Positions 9,710 to 18,721 of a DNA stretch of 64,000 bases are shown piece after piece. Positions within the stretch are counted from its first letter, which is position 1. Every line of letters starts with the position of its first letter. The stretch is taken from positions 620,001-684,000 of the forward strand of contig CAXXXM010000002.1 of NCBI GenBank assembly GCA_963663265.2, read 5' to 3'. The notes under the pieces were generated by a model. The model did not search any database. It saw only the letters and a program-made list of their open reading frames with translations, and was not told the origin of the DNA. Source of the DNA: JAEXOD01 sp963663265 (lineage in GTDB: Bacteria > Bacteroidota > Ignavibacteria > Ignavibacteriales > Melioribacteraceae). Both the position numbers and the translations under genes were made by a program.

Positions 9710-10189
9710 ATGAAAAGAGTTATTTATCCGGGCACTTTTGATCCTGTTACAAACGGACACGTTGATATAGTTAATAGAGCAGTTGATTTGTTTGACGAAG
9801 TTATTGTTACAATTGCACGCAACCCTGCCAAAACCTGCTTGTTTTCGATTGAAGACAGGTTATACATGCTTAAAGAATGTTTCAAAAACGATCCGCGTGT
9901 TGTTGTTGATGCCTTTGAAGGTTTAACTGTTGAGCATGCAAAAGCCGTTGGTGCAATAGGAATTATAAGAGGTTTACGAGCTATTAGTGACTTTGAATAC
10001 GAATTTCAAATGGCGTTAATGAATAGAAAACTTTCCGGTGGTATTAAAACTATTTTTTTGATGCCCCATGAAAAGTACACATATTTAAACTCCACAATAA
10101 TAAGAAATCTTTCACAATTTGGCGGCGATGTCAGTGCCTTTGTACCGCCAATTGTAAAAGAAATGCTTGATAAAAAAAGTGGTAAATAA
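9710..10189 (+). CDS. coaD: Pantetheine-phosphate adenylyltransferase
   Basis: Transfers AMP to 4'-phosphopantetheine, the penultimate step of coenzyme A synthesis. The 159-residue protein has YPGTFDPVTNGHVDI, containing the nucleotidyltransferase TxGH motif, RGLRAISDFEYE, and the C-terminal STIIRNL corresponding to ISSTxVR. The length is typical. It ends two bases before a convergent methyltransferase gene. Confidence 0.96.
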   Translation: MKRVIYPGTFDPVTNGHVDIVNRAVDLFDEVIVTIARNPAKTCLFSIEDRLYMLKECFKNDPRVVVDAFEGLTVEHAKAVGAIGIIRGLRAISDFEYEFQMALMNRKLSGGIKTIFLMPHEKYTYLNSTIIRNLSQFGGDVSAFVPPIVKEMLDKKSGK

Positions 10190-10190
10190 A

Positions 10191-10949
10191 TTATTTAATA
10201 GCAATTATTAACATTTCGAAATCATCAGGAGTTAACTTGTCTTCTCGACTAAAAGCTCCTAATTTGGCACCAAAAATTTCAGTTTTTCTAAAGCCGATAC
10301 TTTTTGTAAGCCAAGTTATTTCCGAAGGGACGTAAAACCTCTCATTTGTAATAATGCTTTTCTTTTCTCCGGAATCAGTAGTGAAATCCATTTGTGACGA
10401 TTCTCTAAATGTCAACAAATCAAAAGTCAATTTTCCGGTATCAATTCCAGCCTTATTCCCTTCATAAAAGTCTTTCACATTATGATATAATGGATACAAA
10501 CCATTAAGAGTAGTAAAAATCAACTTTCCTGTTGGAGCCAAAGAATTATAAATGTTAATTAAGATTTGATAATTTAGTTCATCAGTTTCCATAAGTGAAA
10601 ACGAACCTTCACACAACATTAATACAACATCATACTTCTCATAAAAATCAAAGTTTGTTGCATTCCCTACTTCAAATGTAACATCAACACCTGCTTTTTC
10701 TGCATTTTTGCGTGCATAATTTATCTGCTGTTCAGATAAATCGAACCCATAAACAGAATAGCCTCTTTTTGCTAATTCAATTGAATGTCTACCGGTTCCA
10801 CAACCAACATCTAATATTTTAAGACTTTTGTTGTAGTTTATTTCTTTTTCAATGAAATCAACTTCACCAATTGTTCCTTTTGTAAACACTTCATTTTCAT
10901 ATTGTTTTGCAAAATCAGCAAACAGTTCCTCATACCATTGTTTTTTCAT
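10191..10949 (-). CDS. Class I SAM-dependent methyltransferase
   Basis: A 252-residue methyltransferase. Motif I is ILDVGCGTGRHSIELAKRG near residues 46-64, followed by the acidic motif II (GFDLSEQQ) and VVLMLCEGSFSLM at motif IV. This belongs to the broad Methyltransf_11/25 group; the substrate cannot be read from the sequence. It follows the TPR/cold-shock-like gene by one base and is probably cotranscribed with it. Confidence 0.8.
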   Translation of the reverse strand: MKKQWYEELFADFAKQYENEVFTKGTIGEVDFIEKEINYNKSLKILDVGCGTGRHSIELAKRGYSVYGFDLSEQQINYARKNAEKAGVDVTFEVGNATNFDFYEKYDVVLMLCEGSFSLMETDELNYQILINIYNSLAPTGKLIFTTLNGLYPLYHNVKDFYEGNKAGIDTGKLTFDLLTFRESSQMDFTTDSGEKKSIITNERFYVPSEITWLTKSIGFRKTEIFGAKLGAFSREDKLTPDDFEMLIIAIK

Positions 10950-10950
10950 T

Positions 10951-12348
10951 TTAACCTATAATCATATATATTATATCATCTTCAATATTATTCTTCATTT
11001 TATTCAAGCTTTTAGACGTGCTGAATCTGACTTTGTTTCCCTCAACAAGTTTGGCAATAGCACCTTCATATACGGAAAATCTAAAGAAATATTCGCCGGA
11101 TTCCCCTTTAATCCATCCTATTCTTTTATCTACCATCACTTTCTTTACTTTCCCCTCTTTCAAAAATTTACGCCAATACTCTTTTAATTCCTCAGCAATG
11201 GACTTTGAAGTGAATTCGGTAATTTTATCTTTATATTTTTCATTGATTTGCATTAAATGATCAGGTAATTTCCACCCTTTTTCTGTACGGAACAACAATT
11301 CCAACAAATTATGCTTTTCTGCTAATTCATTATCTCCTTTTAACCGTAAAATATCAGCTAATATTTTAAATAAGTCGAGACGCAGTAATATTTCCCCTTT
11401 AACAAGTGCTGCATCAATTGCATGCTTAAATGCTTCATCTATTCTATTCAATTTTAATAATTCAGCAGCATATTCCTTAAAAATAAACCATTCTTTTTTT
11501 CTTAAAAGAACTTCTTCTAATAGCTTAAGCCCCTCTTCAGTTTCCCCAAGTTTTAGTTTTGAAAGAGCGATTCTTCGTTTCAGCCATACTTCATTATCAT
11601 AATGGAATTTACTTATCTCGTGAATTGCTTTTTCCGATACATTAATACATTCCACATAGCTTTCAATTTCAAGCAATGATTTGGTTTTATAAGAATACCA
11701 ATTTTCAACATCCGGTGCTAATTCAATCTGCTTGCCTGCTTTCGGTCCATTCTTAATTGCAATAACCTGACCTGTTTTATCTAATTTTTCAGGGTCAAGA
11801 AAGTTTAACAATTCATTAATCACTCCCCAGTCCGGTGAGTTATTGGTTTTTTCAAATTTAATATACTGGAAAACCAAACGAACCCGCAAATTTGCATCTT
11901 TTGAATTTTCAACATCCAATATTTTTAGTACATCTGATAAGTATTCAACAAACAAGTTCTTTTCAATTTTAAGATTGGAATGCCCCATTTGCAAAACACT
12001 ACTTTCTATATTTGTTTCTTCGTCACCTTTTGTGTATTGCTTGAGTAAAAAAAACATATTCCAGCCAAAAGAATTAACAAAGTATTTATCTGTATTTGGG
12101 GTTATTTTGTAATTTACTCCTGTTATTATGAAAGATGCCCCGTCTTCATATTTTCCAATACCTTTAAAGGCATTAAAAATATTTTTAATCAGAATTTCGT
12201 TATTAAGAATTTCATCCCTAATAAACTGGTTTCTGATTTCATTTTCATATAAATCAATAATAAGTTTAAAGTTTGGATGGTTTTCTTGATTTTTCGCATC
12301 CTTAGAGAGTCGAGCAATTTTTTGTGAAAGTTCAGTTAAATTTCCCAT
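10951..12348 (-). CDS. TPR-like helical protein with C-terminal cold-shock/OB-like domain
   Basis: A 465-residue protein. The middle (about residues 220-360) is made of helix pairs spaced like tetratricopeptide repeats (ESYVECINVSEKAIHEIS; KLGETEEGLKLLEEVL; NRIDEAFKHAIDAAL). The last 65 residues read like a cold-shock domain: GKVKKVMVDKRIGWIKGESG, then EYFFRFSVYEG and LVEGNKVRFS parallel the GxVKWFNxxKGFGFI and FVHxSA motifs. The N-terminal 200 residues are unrecognised. The ATG at 12348 is chosen over an upstream TTG because of a TAGG site seven bases before it. A nucleic-acid-binding role is inferred from the OB-like domain. Confidence 0.6.
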   Translation of the reverse strand: MGNLTELSQKIARLSKDAKNQENHPNFKLIIDLYENEIRNQFIRDEILNNEILIKNIFNAFKGIGKYEDGASFIITGVNYKITPNTDKYFVNSFGWNMFFLLKQYTKGDEETNIESSVLQMGHSNLKIEKNLFVEYLSDVLKILDVENSKDANLRVRLVFQYIKFEKTNNSPDWGVINELLNFLDPEKLDKTGQVIAIKNGPKAGKQIELAPDVENWYSYKTKSLLEIESYVECINVSEKAIHEISKFHYDNEVWLKRRIALSKLKLGETEEGLKLLEEVLLRKKEWFIFKEYAAELLKLNRIDEAFKHAIDAALVKGEILLRLDLFKILADILRLKGDNELAEKHNLLELLFRTEKGWKLPDHLMQINEKYKDKITEFTSKSIAEELKEYWRKFLKEGKVKKVMVDKRIGWIKGESGEYFFRFSVYEGAIAKLVEGNKVRFSTSKSLNKMKNNIEDDIIYMIIG

Positions 12349-12473
12349 GATCAACCTATCATTTAATATAAAATATGTGGGATAAAATTAGTCTTCTATC
12401 CACGTCCCCTTAATTTGTGACTTTATATATAAAATAATAGATTTTTTTTTATATTAAAACATGGACAGTCAAA

Positions 12474-13484
12474 TTATTTTAAATTATTTTTAAATAAATA
12501 AGCCTTATAATGGTCTAAAAGCATTTTTTTGTCTGTTTCCGCCCCATTTGCAATGTACGGTTCATTTATTTTCCTATTTTTGCTATCATAAACATCAAAG
12601 AAGATTTTTTTTCTATTTAAATTAATTCCCACCCTGACAGCATATAAACTGTTCATATCCATTAATTCTGCATTTATTCCTTTTACTTCCAAATAATCGG
12701 CAAAACCAGCTGCAACTTTTGTTTGGAAAGATTTCTTTTCATCAATTTTTGTTTTTTCTGCTTCCTTATGGGGATCGCTTAATGCTCCTTTTTTTGCTAA
12801 GTTATCAACATAATCATTCCATTTATTATTGCTATGAGCTGCAACTTTTGTAAACTTGGGAATAAATCCAAACCCTTTCATTTTATTATGATAATAACTT
12901 GTAGACGGAGTTTTGGCTTTAAATGTTCCATTTGCAAACTTTGCTACACCTACATAGTCGTGCAAGATAGAAACATTGGTAATGTTATTATTTTTACACC
13001 ACTCCATTGCTTTTATGGAGGCAACAAGCTCTCCACCTATATTGTTCTGTTCTCTAAATAATTTTTCTTCAATAAAACCATAATCCGAAAAAATCAACTC
13101 GTCGTTTTTAACAACTGCCAATCCATAACCATACCCGTTGTTATAAAAAGAACCATCAACATAAATTAAAATATCTTCAGAATTATTGTTTTGTATTTTT
13201 TTTGTTGATTTTTGGGTTGTAGCTGGAGCATTTTCAAGCTCATCCCAAATTTCTTCAATAATATTTTTTATCCCAATATTTGTTATTTCTACTGTTACAA
13301 GCGAGTATGCCTTTTTTTTGCCCGAATAATATATATTTGCAATATTATTATTATCAACATTCACTTTAACATTATATTGTTTTAAGCTATCTGCAATAAG
13401 ATAAGCTGATAAGCCTTTTGTATTAAGAATACTTATTAAATCACCAGCTCTTGTTTTTAATTCTTTTTCAAATTTCGAAATCAT
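12474..13484 (-). CDS. RNase H-fold protein with flanking paired domains
   Basis: A 336-residue protein whose centre (about residues 100-235) is an RNase HI domain with all catalytic acids: Asp in VDGSFYNNG, Glu in GGELVASIKAMEW, Asp in HDYVG, and Asp in NDYVDNLAKKGA. It should therefore cut the RNA strand of RNA-DNA hybrids. The N-terminal about 85 residues and the C-terminal about 80 residues look related to each other (see findings) and do not match the viroplasmin or dsRNA/hybrid-binding domains I know. The ATG is clear. It precedes the TPR/OB-like gene by 125 bases. Confidence 0.8.
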   Translation of the reverse strand: MISKFEKELKTRAGDLISILNTKGLSAYLIADSLKQYNVKVNVDNNNIANIYYSGKKKAYSLVTVEITNIGIKNIIEEIWDELENAPATTQKSTKKIQNNNSEDILIYVDGSFYNNGYGYGLAVVKNDELIFSDYGFIEEKLFREQNNIGGELVASIKAMEWCKNNNITNVSILHDYVGVAKFANGTFKAKTPSTSYYHNKMKGFGFIPKFTKVAAHSNNKWNDYVDNLAKKGALSDPHKEAEKTKIDEKKSFQTKVAAGFADYLEVKGINAELMDMNSLYAVRVGINLNRKKIFFDVYDSKNRKINEPYIANGAETDKKMLLDHYKAYLFKNNLK

Positions 13485-13489
13485 ACTAC

Positions 13490-15478
13490 CTATTTTCTTA
13501 GTTTTATTAAATTCGTCTTTATTAAATAATCTGTTCCAACAAGCATATTGATAGAGTACTGTTTCATTGAATCAACTTCAGTTTTGTATTCATTTATGTA
13601 ATTATTAATATCTTTATTCTTATACTTAAATAAGTATTCTTTATCATTACCCATTATTAAATATAGGTTATCACTTAAACACCCAACCTTATCGTCGCTG
13701 CAAAAATAAATGTATTTTCTTTTTTCCTTAAAAAGATTAATACCAAGAGAATTATTATAATAAGGTACATTTAATATCCCCATTACAGTATTAAAAATAT
13801 CAATCTGCCCGGCAAGCCCCGAAAATACTTGAGCTTTTTTTGAAAACAAAGGGCTGTATATTATGAGAGGCGAATGAGTAAAGCATAATGGGAAATCATA
13901 AAACGGATTTTTTATTGTTCCATGATCTGCCGTAAACACAAAAACTGTATTTTTAAACCATTCTGTTTTTTTTACTAAATCAAAGAAATGTTTTAATGAC
14001 CAATCAGAATACTCAACAATTTGATCAGTAATTTCTTTAGTATTTGCCTTAAATGGAATCCCTTTTGGAATTATATAAGGTCCATGATTACTGCTTGTTA
14101 AAAATGAAGCAAAAAAGTTACCATGTGTTTTATATGCATTATTTAGTAATGGTATTCCATATTCAAACATATAATGGTCCGGTACTCCTAATGTGCTTAA
14201 TATTTTATCAGATGGGTAGTCAGCTTTGGCTATTACTGTATCAAACTCGTTACCATACATAAATCCCCCGGCATTATCAAATTGGTCATCATGTGTGGTA
14301 AAATATAATGATTTATATCCATAAGGTTTTAAGGATACAGCAAAACCCCCAATATATGGTATTGAAGGCAGATTCATAGGATGATTCTTAAATAGTGTTG
14401 GCAATCCGTATAACGAAGCAAATGTACCGCAGTAAGTGTGTATACCGGCTGTATAAAAATTTTCAAAATAGTACGATGAATCAATTAAGTTATCCAAAAA
14501 CGGAGTGAGATTTTTAGTTTCTCCATTTCTTTTTAAATGCTCGGCAGACATACTTTCCATAATAATTAAAACAACATTAAGTTTGTTCGGTTCACCTTGT
14601 GGAGTAACTTTCCTAACTATTGGCGAGCCAAAATCAGATTCGCCTTTAACACCAAGAATGCCCCTTAAATTATTTAAAGCCGTTTTACCATCAATATTAC
14701 TTAAAAAACCATTTTGCGATTTTTTATCGAGGATATAGCTATTAAGAAGAGTAAAAACAGGATTAAGTCCTAATTTGTTTGGGAACGGATATTGCGAAAA
14801 ATATGCAGTACCGGTACGTATAGGTGATTTTTCATCAATTCGTCCTCTAATTCCAATAAACAGAATAATTGCAAACAACAAAAAATACACCACATTAGAA
14901 ACATAAAAATTAGCACCGGCTTTACGTTGATATTTCAATTTACTAAAATACTTAACAAATATTTTATTATACACAATCCAAAATGAAGAAGCTAATACAC
15001 CAAACACAATTAAATAAATCCAATATGTCCATTCTTGAATTATCATATTAAAAACAAAACTCAAACTATCTACCCATATAAAAGCCGCAGTTGTAATGTT
15101 TTCGTAATAATGATTAAAAAATGGAATATTAGCACTACATATTAAAAATGCAATTGTATATAATACCCCCGCAATAAAAAAAGGGATTCTATTTAATACA
15201 TTATTTTTTACTTTAAAAATATTTAATAAAAAATAGACTAACACCGGTAAAGCTAAAATGTAACCCGAAATAACCGTATCAAATCTTACCCCCATAACAA
15301 AAGATTTGAAGAAAAGAACAAATACTTCACCAGCACTAAGGATAGGAATCTCTTTTGTATTAATAACTAAAATCGTCAATCTGAACAAAGTAAAAAACAA
15401 CAAACCCCACAAATAAGCAACAATTGTAAATCGGATGTAATGAGGGAGATTTATTTTATCAGCAACCTTTTTAAACAT
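13490..15478 (-). CDS. LTA synthase-like phosphoglycerol transferase / sulfatase-fold membrane protein
   Basis: A 662-residue protein with about five N-terminal membrane segments (to residue 215) and a large extracytoplasmic sulfatase-fold domain from residue 300. Visible motifs are NVVLIIMESMSAEHL (metal-site start), HTYCGTFASLYG (position of the catalytic Thr) and FTADHG (metal ligands). Relatives include LtaS and MdoB/OpgB, which transfer phosphoglycerol or other phospho-groups to glycans; in a Gram-negative cell lipoteichoic acid is not expected, so the acceptor is unknown. The ATG at 15478 has a GGGG site; an upstream TTG lies too close to it. Confidence 0.85.
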   Translation of the reverse strand: MFKKVADKINLPHYIRFTIVAYLWGLLFFTLFRLTILVINTKEIPILSAGEVFVLFFKSFVMGVRFDTVISGYILALPVLVYFLLNIFKVKNNVLNRIPFFIAGVLYTIAFLICSANIPFFNHYYENITTAAFIWVDSLSFVFNMIIQEWTYWIYLIVFGVLASSFWIVYNKIFVKYFSKLKYQRKAGANFYVSNVVYFLLFAIILFIGIRGRIDEKSPIRTGTAYFSQYPFPNKLGLNPVFTLLNSYILDKKSQNGFLSNIDGKTALNNLRGILGVKGESDFGSPIVRKVTPQGEPNKLNVVLIIMESMSAEHLKRNGETKNLTPFLDNLIDSSYYFENFYTAGIHTYCGTFASLYGLPTLFKNHPMNLPSIPYIGGFAVSLKPYGYKSLYFTTHDDQFDNAGGFMYGNEFDTVIAKADYPSDKILSTLGVPDHYMFEYGIPLLNNAYKTHGNFFASFLTSSNHGPYIIPKGIPFKANTKEITDQIVEYSDWSLKHFFDLVKKTEWFKNTVFVFTADHGTIKNPFYDFPLCFTHSPLIIYSPLFSKKAQVFSGLAGQIDIFNTVMGILNVPYYNNSLGINLFKEKRKYIYFCSDDKVGCLSDNLYLIMGNDKEYLFKYKNKDINNYINEYKTEVDSMKQYSINMLVGTDYLIKTNLIKLRK

Positions 15479-15480
15479 GT

Positions 15481-16479
15481 TCAATTCCCCTTTCTTGCTA
15501 TCATTAAAGTAGCTCCAAAATTTGTATTTTTAAGTTCAATAGAGTTTAAGCCTGCATTAATGATCCACTCGGTAATTTCTGCTTTAGTATAAGTATCTCC
15601 ATTGTTTGTGCCAACCAACATATTAATAGCAAACAAAGCACCAACTTCCGGATTTACTCTATCTTCATCCATAATGAAATCAGAAATAACCAACTGTCCA
15701 TTAATATTTAATGTATCTGCACAACGTTTAATAAGCATATTATTTTCTTCATAAGAGTTTATATGAATAATAGCAGAAAGAAAAATCAAGTCGTAACCCT
15801 TCCCAAAATCATCTTTAAGATAATCACCTTCAATAAAAGAAAATTTGCTACTCATTCCATTTTCCAAAACATACCTTTTAGATAGAGGAATTACATTTGG
15901 TAAATCAAATATAACAGATTCCATATTTGGATTATGTTCAACAAAAGCCATTGAATAAGCTCCAGAACCACCACCAAGGTCAAGCATTTTATTAACTCCT
16001 GATAAATTGAGAAGTAATGGGTATAATTTAGCCTGCCCAACTCCTCTATAATGCATTGCTCTAATAAAATCTTCTAACCACTCATTATCTCGGTCGTTAA
16101 TTTCTTTTTTACAAACTGCTTTTCCGGTTTTAACAACTTCGGTTAATGTACTCCATCTATCCCATAAGCTTATTGTATGTTCCAAATTACCCAAATAATC
16201 ATCTTTCCCTTTTACCAAATAATCTGAGGCTTCGGTACAATTCATAAATTTACCGTTCTTTTTATGCAAAAAACCCATACCCGCTAAAACATTCAACAAT
16301 CTATCTGTTGCTCTTTCGTTTGTGTTTATTTGAAAAGCTATTTCGTTTGATGTAAGTCTTTTTTTATCAAGTATTGTAAAAACGCCCAATTCAATAGCTG
16401 TAAGCAATACCCTGCTTTCTTTAAACCTATTAGCAATTTCTTGAATTTTTGAAGGGTTTAAGTCTTTATCGTTAATCAT
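15481..16479 (-). CDS. O-methyltransferase with N-terminal dimerisation winged helix
   Basis: A 332-residue protein of the COMT/hydroxyindole O-methyltransferase type. Residues 10-95 form the winged-helix dimerisation domain (ESRVLLTAIELGVFTILDKK). The SAM motif I is MLDLGGGSGAYSMAF near residue 170. Family members methylate small aromatic or quinone-like hydroxyls; the substrate here is unknown. A GAGGT ribosome site precedes the ATG, and the next gene starts two bases after its stop. Confidence 0.82.
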   Translation of the reverse strand: MINDKDLNPSKIQEIANRFKESRVLLTAIELGVFTILDKKRLTSNEIAFQINTNERATDRLLNVLAGMGFLHKKNGKFMNCTEASDYLVKGKDDYLGNLEHTISLWDRWSTLTEVVKTGKAVCKKEINDRDNEWLEDFIRAMHYRGVGQAKLYPLLLNLSGVNKMLDLGGGSGAYSMAFVEHNPNMESVIFDLPNVIPLSKRYVLENGMSSKFSFIEGDYLKDDFGKGYDLIFLSAIIHINSYEENNMLIKRCADTLNINGQLVISDFIMDEDRVNPEVGALFAINMLVGTNNGDTYTKAEITEWIINAGLNSIELKNTNFGATLMIARKGN

Positions 16480-16499
16480 AAAATTACCTCACCAACATG

Positions 16500-16554
16500 A
16501 CAGATTGAAATTTTTACCAATTTAAAATTTAAGTAAATATTATAGTAATTTCCA
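16500..16554. repeat. 55-bp direct repeat, left copy, flanking the restriction-modification pair
   Basis: This AT-rich segment between the O-methyltransferase and the restriction endonuclease reappears in the same orientation at 18471-18525, on the other side of the restriction-modification genes. The two copies match at 51 of 55 positions by eye, with the last 36 bases identical. Confidence 0.85.
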
Positions 16555-16578
16555 TAAATTTTGGTTAATAACAGATGC

Positions 16579-17412
16579 TCACTCCATTTTGAATATATCT
16601 AAAGGATGAAATTTAAACTGTAAACTTGTTGGGTCCGGGGTACCACCTTTCCTCTGCATAAATATTTTTCCAATTAACAAGCTTCCACGAGGAGAAATTT
16701 TAACATCTCCCGAACCAAAAAAATTCATTGCTATATTAATATCAACAAGTTTCCAAATCGTTATATCTTCGGTTTTGTTATATTGAGTAAAAATAATCCA
16801 ATTAGCTGACAGTCCTCCACGCCCTTTTAATATATCACTAACAATCATAATACGATTATTGGAAAAAAAAGAAATTATTTTCTCCAACTGCCTGTCTTCC
16901 AACTCATCTAAAAAGATTCTTTTCTTATTTCTGAGTTTATCGTAATTAATTATTGCCTTATTATCAACGGGTCTTTCCGCACCGGTAAACAATTCTAAAT
17001 ACTTTTTAATTTCAGTATCAAAGCCCCACATTTTCTGATAATCCATTACAGGGCGTTTATCAATTTGATTAAAATTAGCATTTAGATTTGCTTTTTTAAT
17101 TGATATATTTTCTATCTTAATAATATCGCCAATTTTAATAGTTAACTTTACTTGAGCATCAGCCTTTTTAAACTTTGTCAAAGTATAATAATCCACATCA
17201 TTAACACCGTATTTTATATATTCGGCTTCTTTTATTTTAAGTGGTATTCGGATTGCTTGAACTTCTTTGATTTGTATTATGCTATAACCCATAATTTTAA
17301 GCCATTTTCTTGCATCAAAATCCGATTCCCAATTATTAAACTTATTTACGATATCAACTTCATTAGCAAAACCACCTTTTGCAGTTTCAGAACCCACCTT
17401 TGCTTTATCCAT
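16579..17412 (-). CDS. Type II restriction endonuclease, HinP1I-like (probable GCGC specificity)
   Basis: A 277-residue protein resembling R.HinP1I along its length as I recall that sequence: GSETAKGGFANEVDI near the N-terminus, QVKLTIKIGD, FNQIDKRPVMDYQKMWGFD, MIVSDILKGRGGLSANWI, and the C-terminal FFGSGDVKISPRGS followed by QRKGG. R.HinP1I cuts within GCGC. The neighbouring methyltransferase is of the same specificity class, which supports the call. The ATG at 17412 has an AGGAG site; it overlaps the methyltransferase gene by eight bases, so methylase is translated first. The exact target is inferred. Confidence 0.85.
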   Translation of the reverse strand: MDKAKVGSETAKGGFANEVDIVNKFNNWESDFDARKWLKIMGYSIIQIKEVQAIRIPLKIKEAEYIKYGVNDVDYYTLTKFKKADAQVKLTIKIGDIIKIENISIKKANLNANFNQIDKRPVMDYQKMWGFDTEIKKYLELFTGAERPVDNKAIINYDKLRNKKRIFLDELEDRQLEKIISFFSNNRIMIVSDILKGRGGLSANWIIFTQYNKTEDITIWKLVDINIAMNFFGSGDVKISPRGSLLIGKIFMQRKGGTPDPTSLQFKFHPLDIFKME

Positions 17413-18409
17413 TAACAAGACTCCTATTTACTTCAATTAATATGTGTTGTAAAACGTTAACAGCCACACTATTTCCAAATTGTTTATATGCCTGATTATC
17501 ATTCTTGTGAATTCTAAAATTATCTGGAAATCCTTGTAATCTTGCACACTCCCTTGGGGCTAATTTTCTAACTTTTCCATTAACCAGATATAACCCTGTT
17601 TTAGCACCTATACCTCCTCCATACGCAGATAATGTAATTGCTAAACCACACTCATGATAAATACGTTCACCTTGTCCACCCTTATTATATGTACCTATTC
17701 TTATAGGTTTACGAGGATAGTTCCCAAACATATCAACATCCATCTTTACGTGGTCTTTAATTATATAATCTTTCCTCTTTATGATATGCTTTGAGCTTTC
17801 CTCATCTGGCAAAATAATATTAAGGATTTTTGCATTATTATTAATTGGAGCAGGAAATTTGAATTTTTTTATTTCTAAATCTTTTCTAAAACAGACAAAA
17901 TAAATTCTTTCTCTTTTTTGTGCCAAACCAAAATCACTTGCATCTAACACTTTATAATTAACATCATATCCAATTTCTTTTATAGTTTTAATAATAGTTA
18001 AAAGTGTTTTACCATTATCATGTTTTTCAAAATTGGAAACATTTTCTAAAAGCATAATTTTTGGTTTGTGAAATTTTGCTATCCTTGCAATATCAAAAAA
18101 TAATGTACCCCTTGTATCTTCAAAACCTTTTTGTTTGCCGGAAATGCTGAATGCTTGACATGGAAATCCACCGCAAAGTATATCATGTGATGGTATATCT
18201 TTTTCATCAATTTTTGTTATATCACCTTCAGGGGTTAAATTAAAATTATCTCTATAAACTTCTTGAGCATATTTATCCCATTCAGAAGCGAAAACACATT
18301 CAGCACCAAAAGAATCTAAAGCTAAATGGAAGCCTCCAATACCGGCAAAAAGGTCAATAAACTTTTGTCCTTTTAAGCAAATTTTATTTTTATCATCAAT
18401 ATTGATCAT
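17405..18409 (-). CDS. DNA (cytosine-5)-methyltransferase, M.HhaI-like
   Basis: A 334-residue C5 methyltransferase with all motifs in order: I (FIDLFAGIGGFHLAL), IV (GGFPCQAFSISGKQKGFED, catalytic Cys84), VI (ENVSNF), VIII (QKRERIYFV), IX (RECARLQGFP) and X (AYKQFGNSVAVNV). The target-recognition region between VIII and IX contains GGQGERIY followed by ITLSAYGGGIGAKTG, very close to M.HhaI, which methylates GCGC. Together with the downstream HinP1I-like nuclease it forms a complete type II system. An inverted repeat lies just upstream of its start. Confidence 0.93.
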   Translation of the reverse strand: MINIDDKNKICLKGQKFIDLFAGIGGFHLALDSFGAECVFASEWDKYAQEVYRDNFNLTPEGDITKIDEKDIPSHDILCGGFPCQAFSISGKQKGFEDTRGTLFFDIARIAKFHKPKIMLLENVSNFEKHDNGKTLLTIIKTIKEIGYDVNYKVLDASDFGLAQKRERIYFVCFRKDLEIKKFKFPAPINNNAKILNIILPDEESSKHIIKRKDYIIKDHVKMDVDMFGNYPRKPIRIGTYNKGGQGERIYHECGLAITLSAYGGGIGAKTGLYLVNGKVRKLAPRECARLQGFPDNFRIHKNDNQAYKQFGNSVAVNVLQHILIEVNRSLVNG

Positions 18410-18421
18410 AACAACCTAAAT

Positions 18422-18460
18422 AATCCATTTATAAATTAAGTTGCAATTAATAAATGGATT
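18422..18460. promoter_or_regulatory. Inverted repeat upstream of the methyltransferase gene
   Basis: An 11-bp arm (AATCCATTTAT, 18422-18432) is perfectly repeated in inverse orientation (18450-18460) with a 17-base spacer. It begins 13 bases upstream of the methyltransferase start, where a promoter or operator is expected. It could bind a regulator, possibly the methyltransferase itself as in some type II systems, or form an RNA hairpin in the leader. The function is inferred only. Confidence 0.5.
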
Positions 18461-18470
18461 TTAAAACTTT

Positions 18471-18525
18471 ACAGATAACAATTTTTACTAATTTAAAATT
18501 TAAGTAAATATTATAGTAATTTCCA
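18471..18525. repeat. 55-bp direct repeat, right copy
   Basis: Partner of the repeat at 16500-16554. The rest of the 312-base gap between the methyltransferase and the next gene (18526-18721) is AT-rich and shows no gene, RNA or further repeat that I can identify. Confidence 0.85.
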
Positions 18526-18721
18526 GTTGAGTAAAATTAAGTCCACTATTTTTTGAAAACAATTAAAATGTAAATTTAATAATTGCATTTAATTAAATAA
18601 AATTGAGGAATAAATTTGTGAAGGATATAAGGCAGGGTTTTCCCTCAAACCACTTTACCTTTATTAAGACTATTTAAACCCTTAGTATATTTTTTAATCT
18701 AAAATCAAACAAAACCACAAA

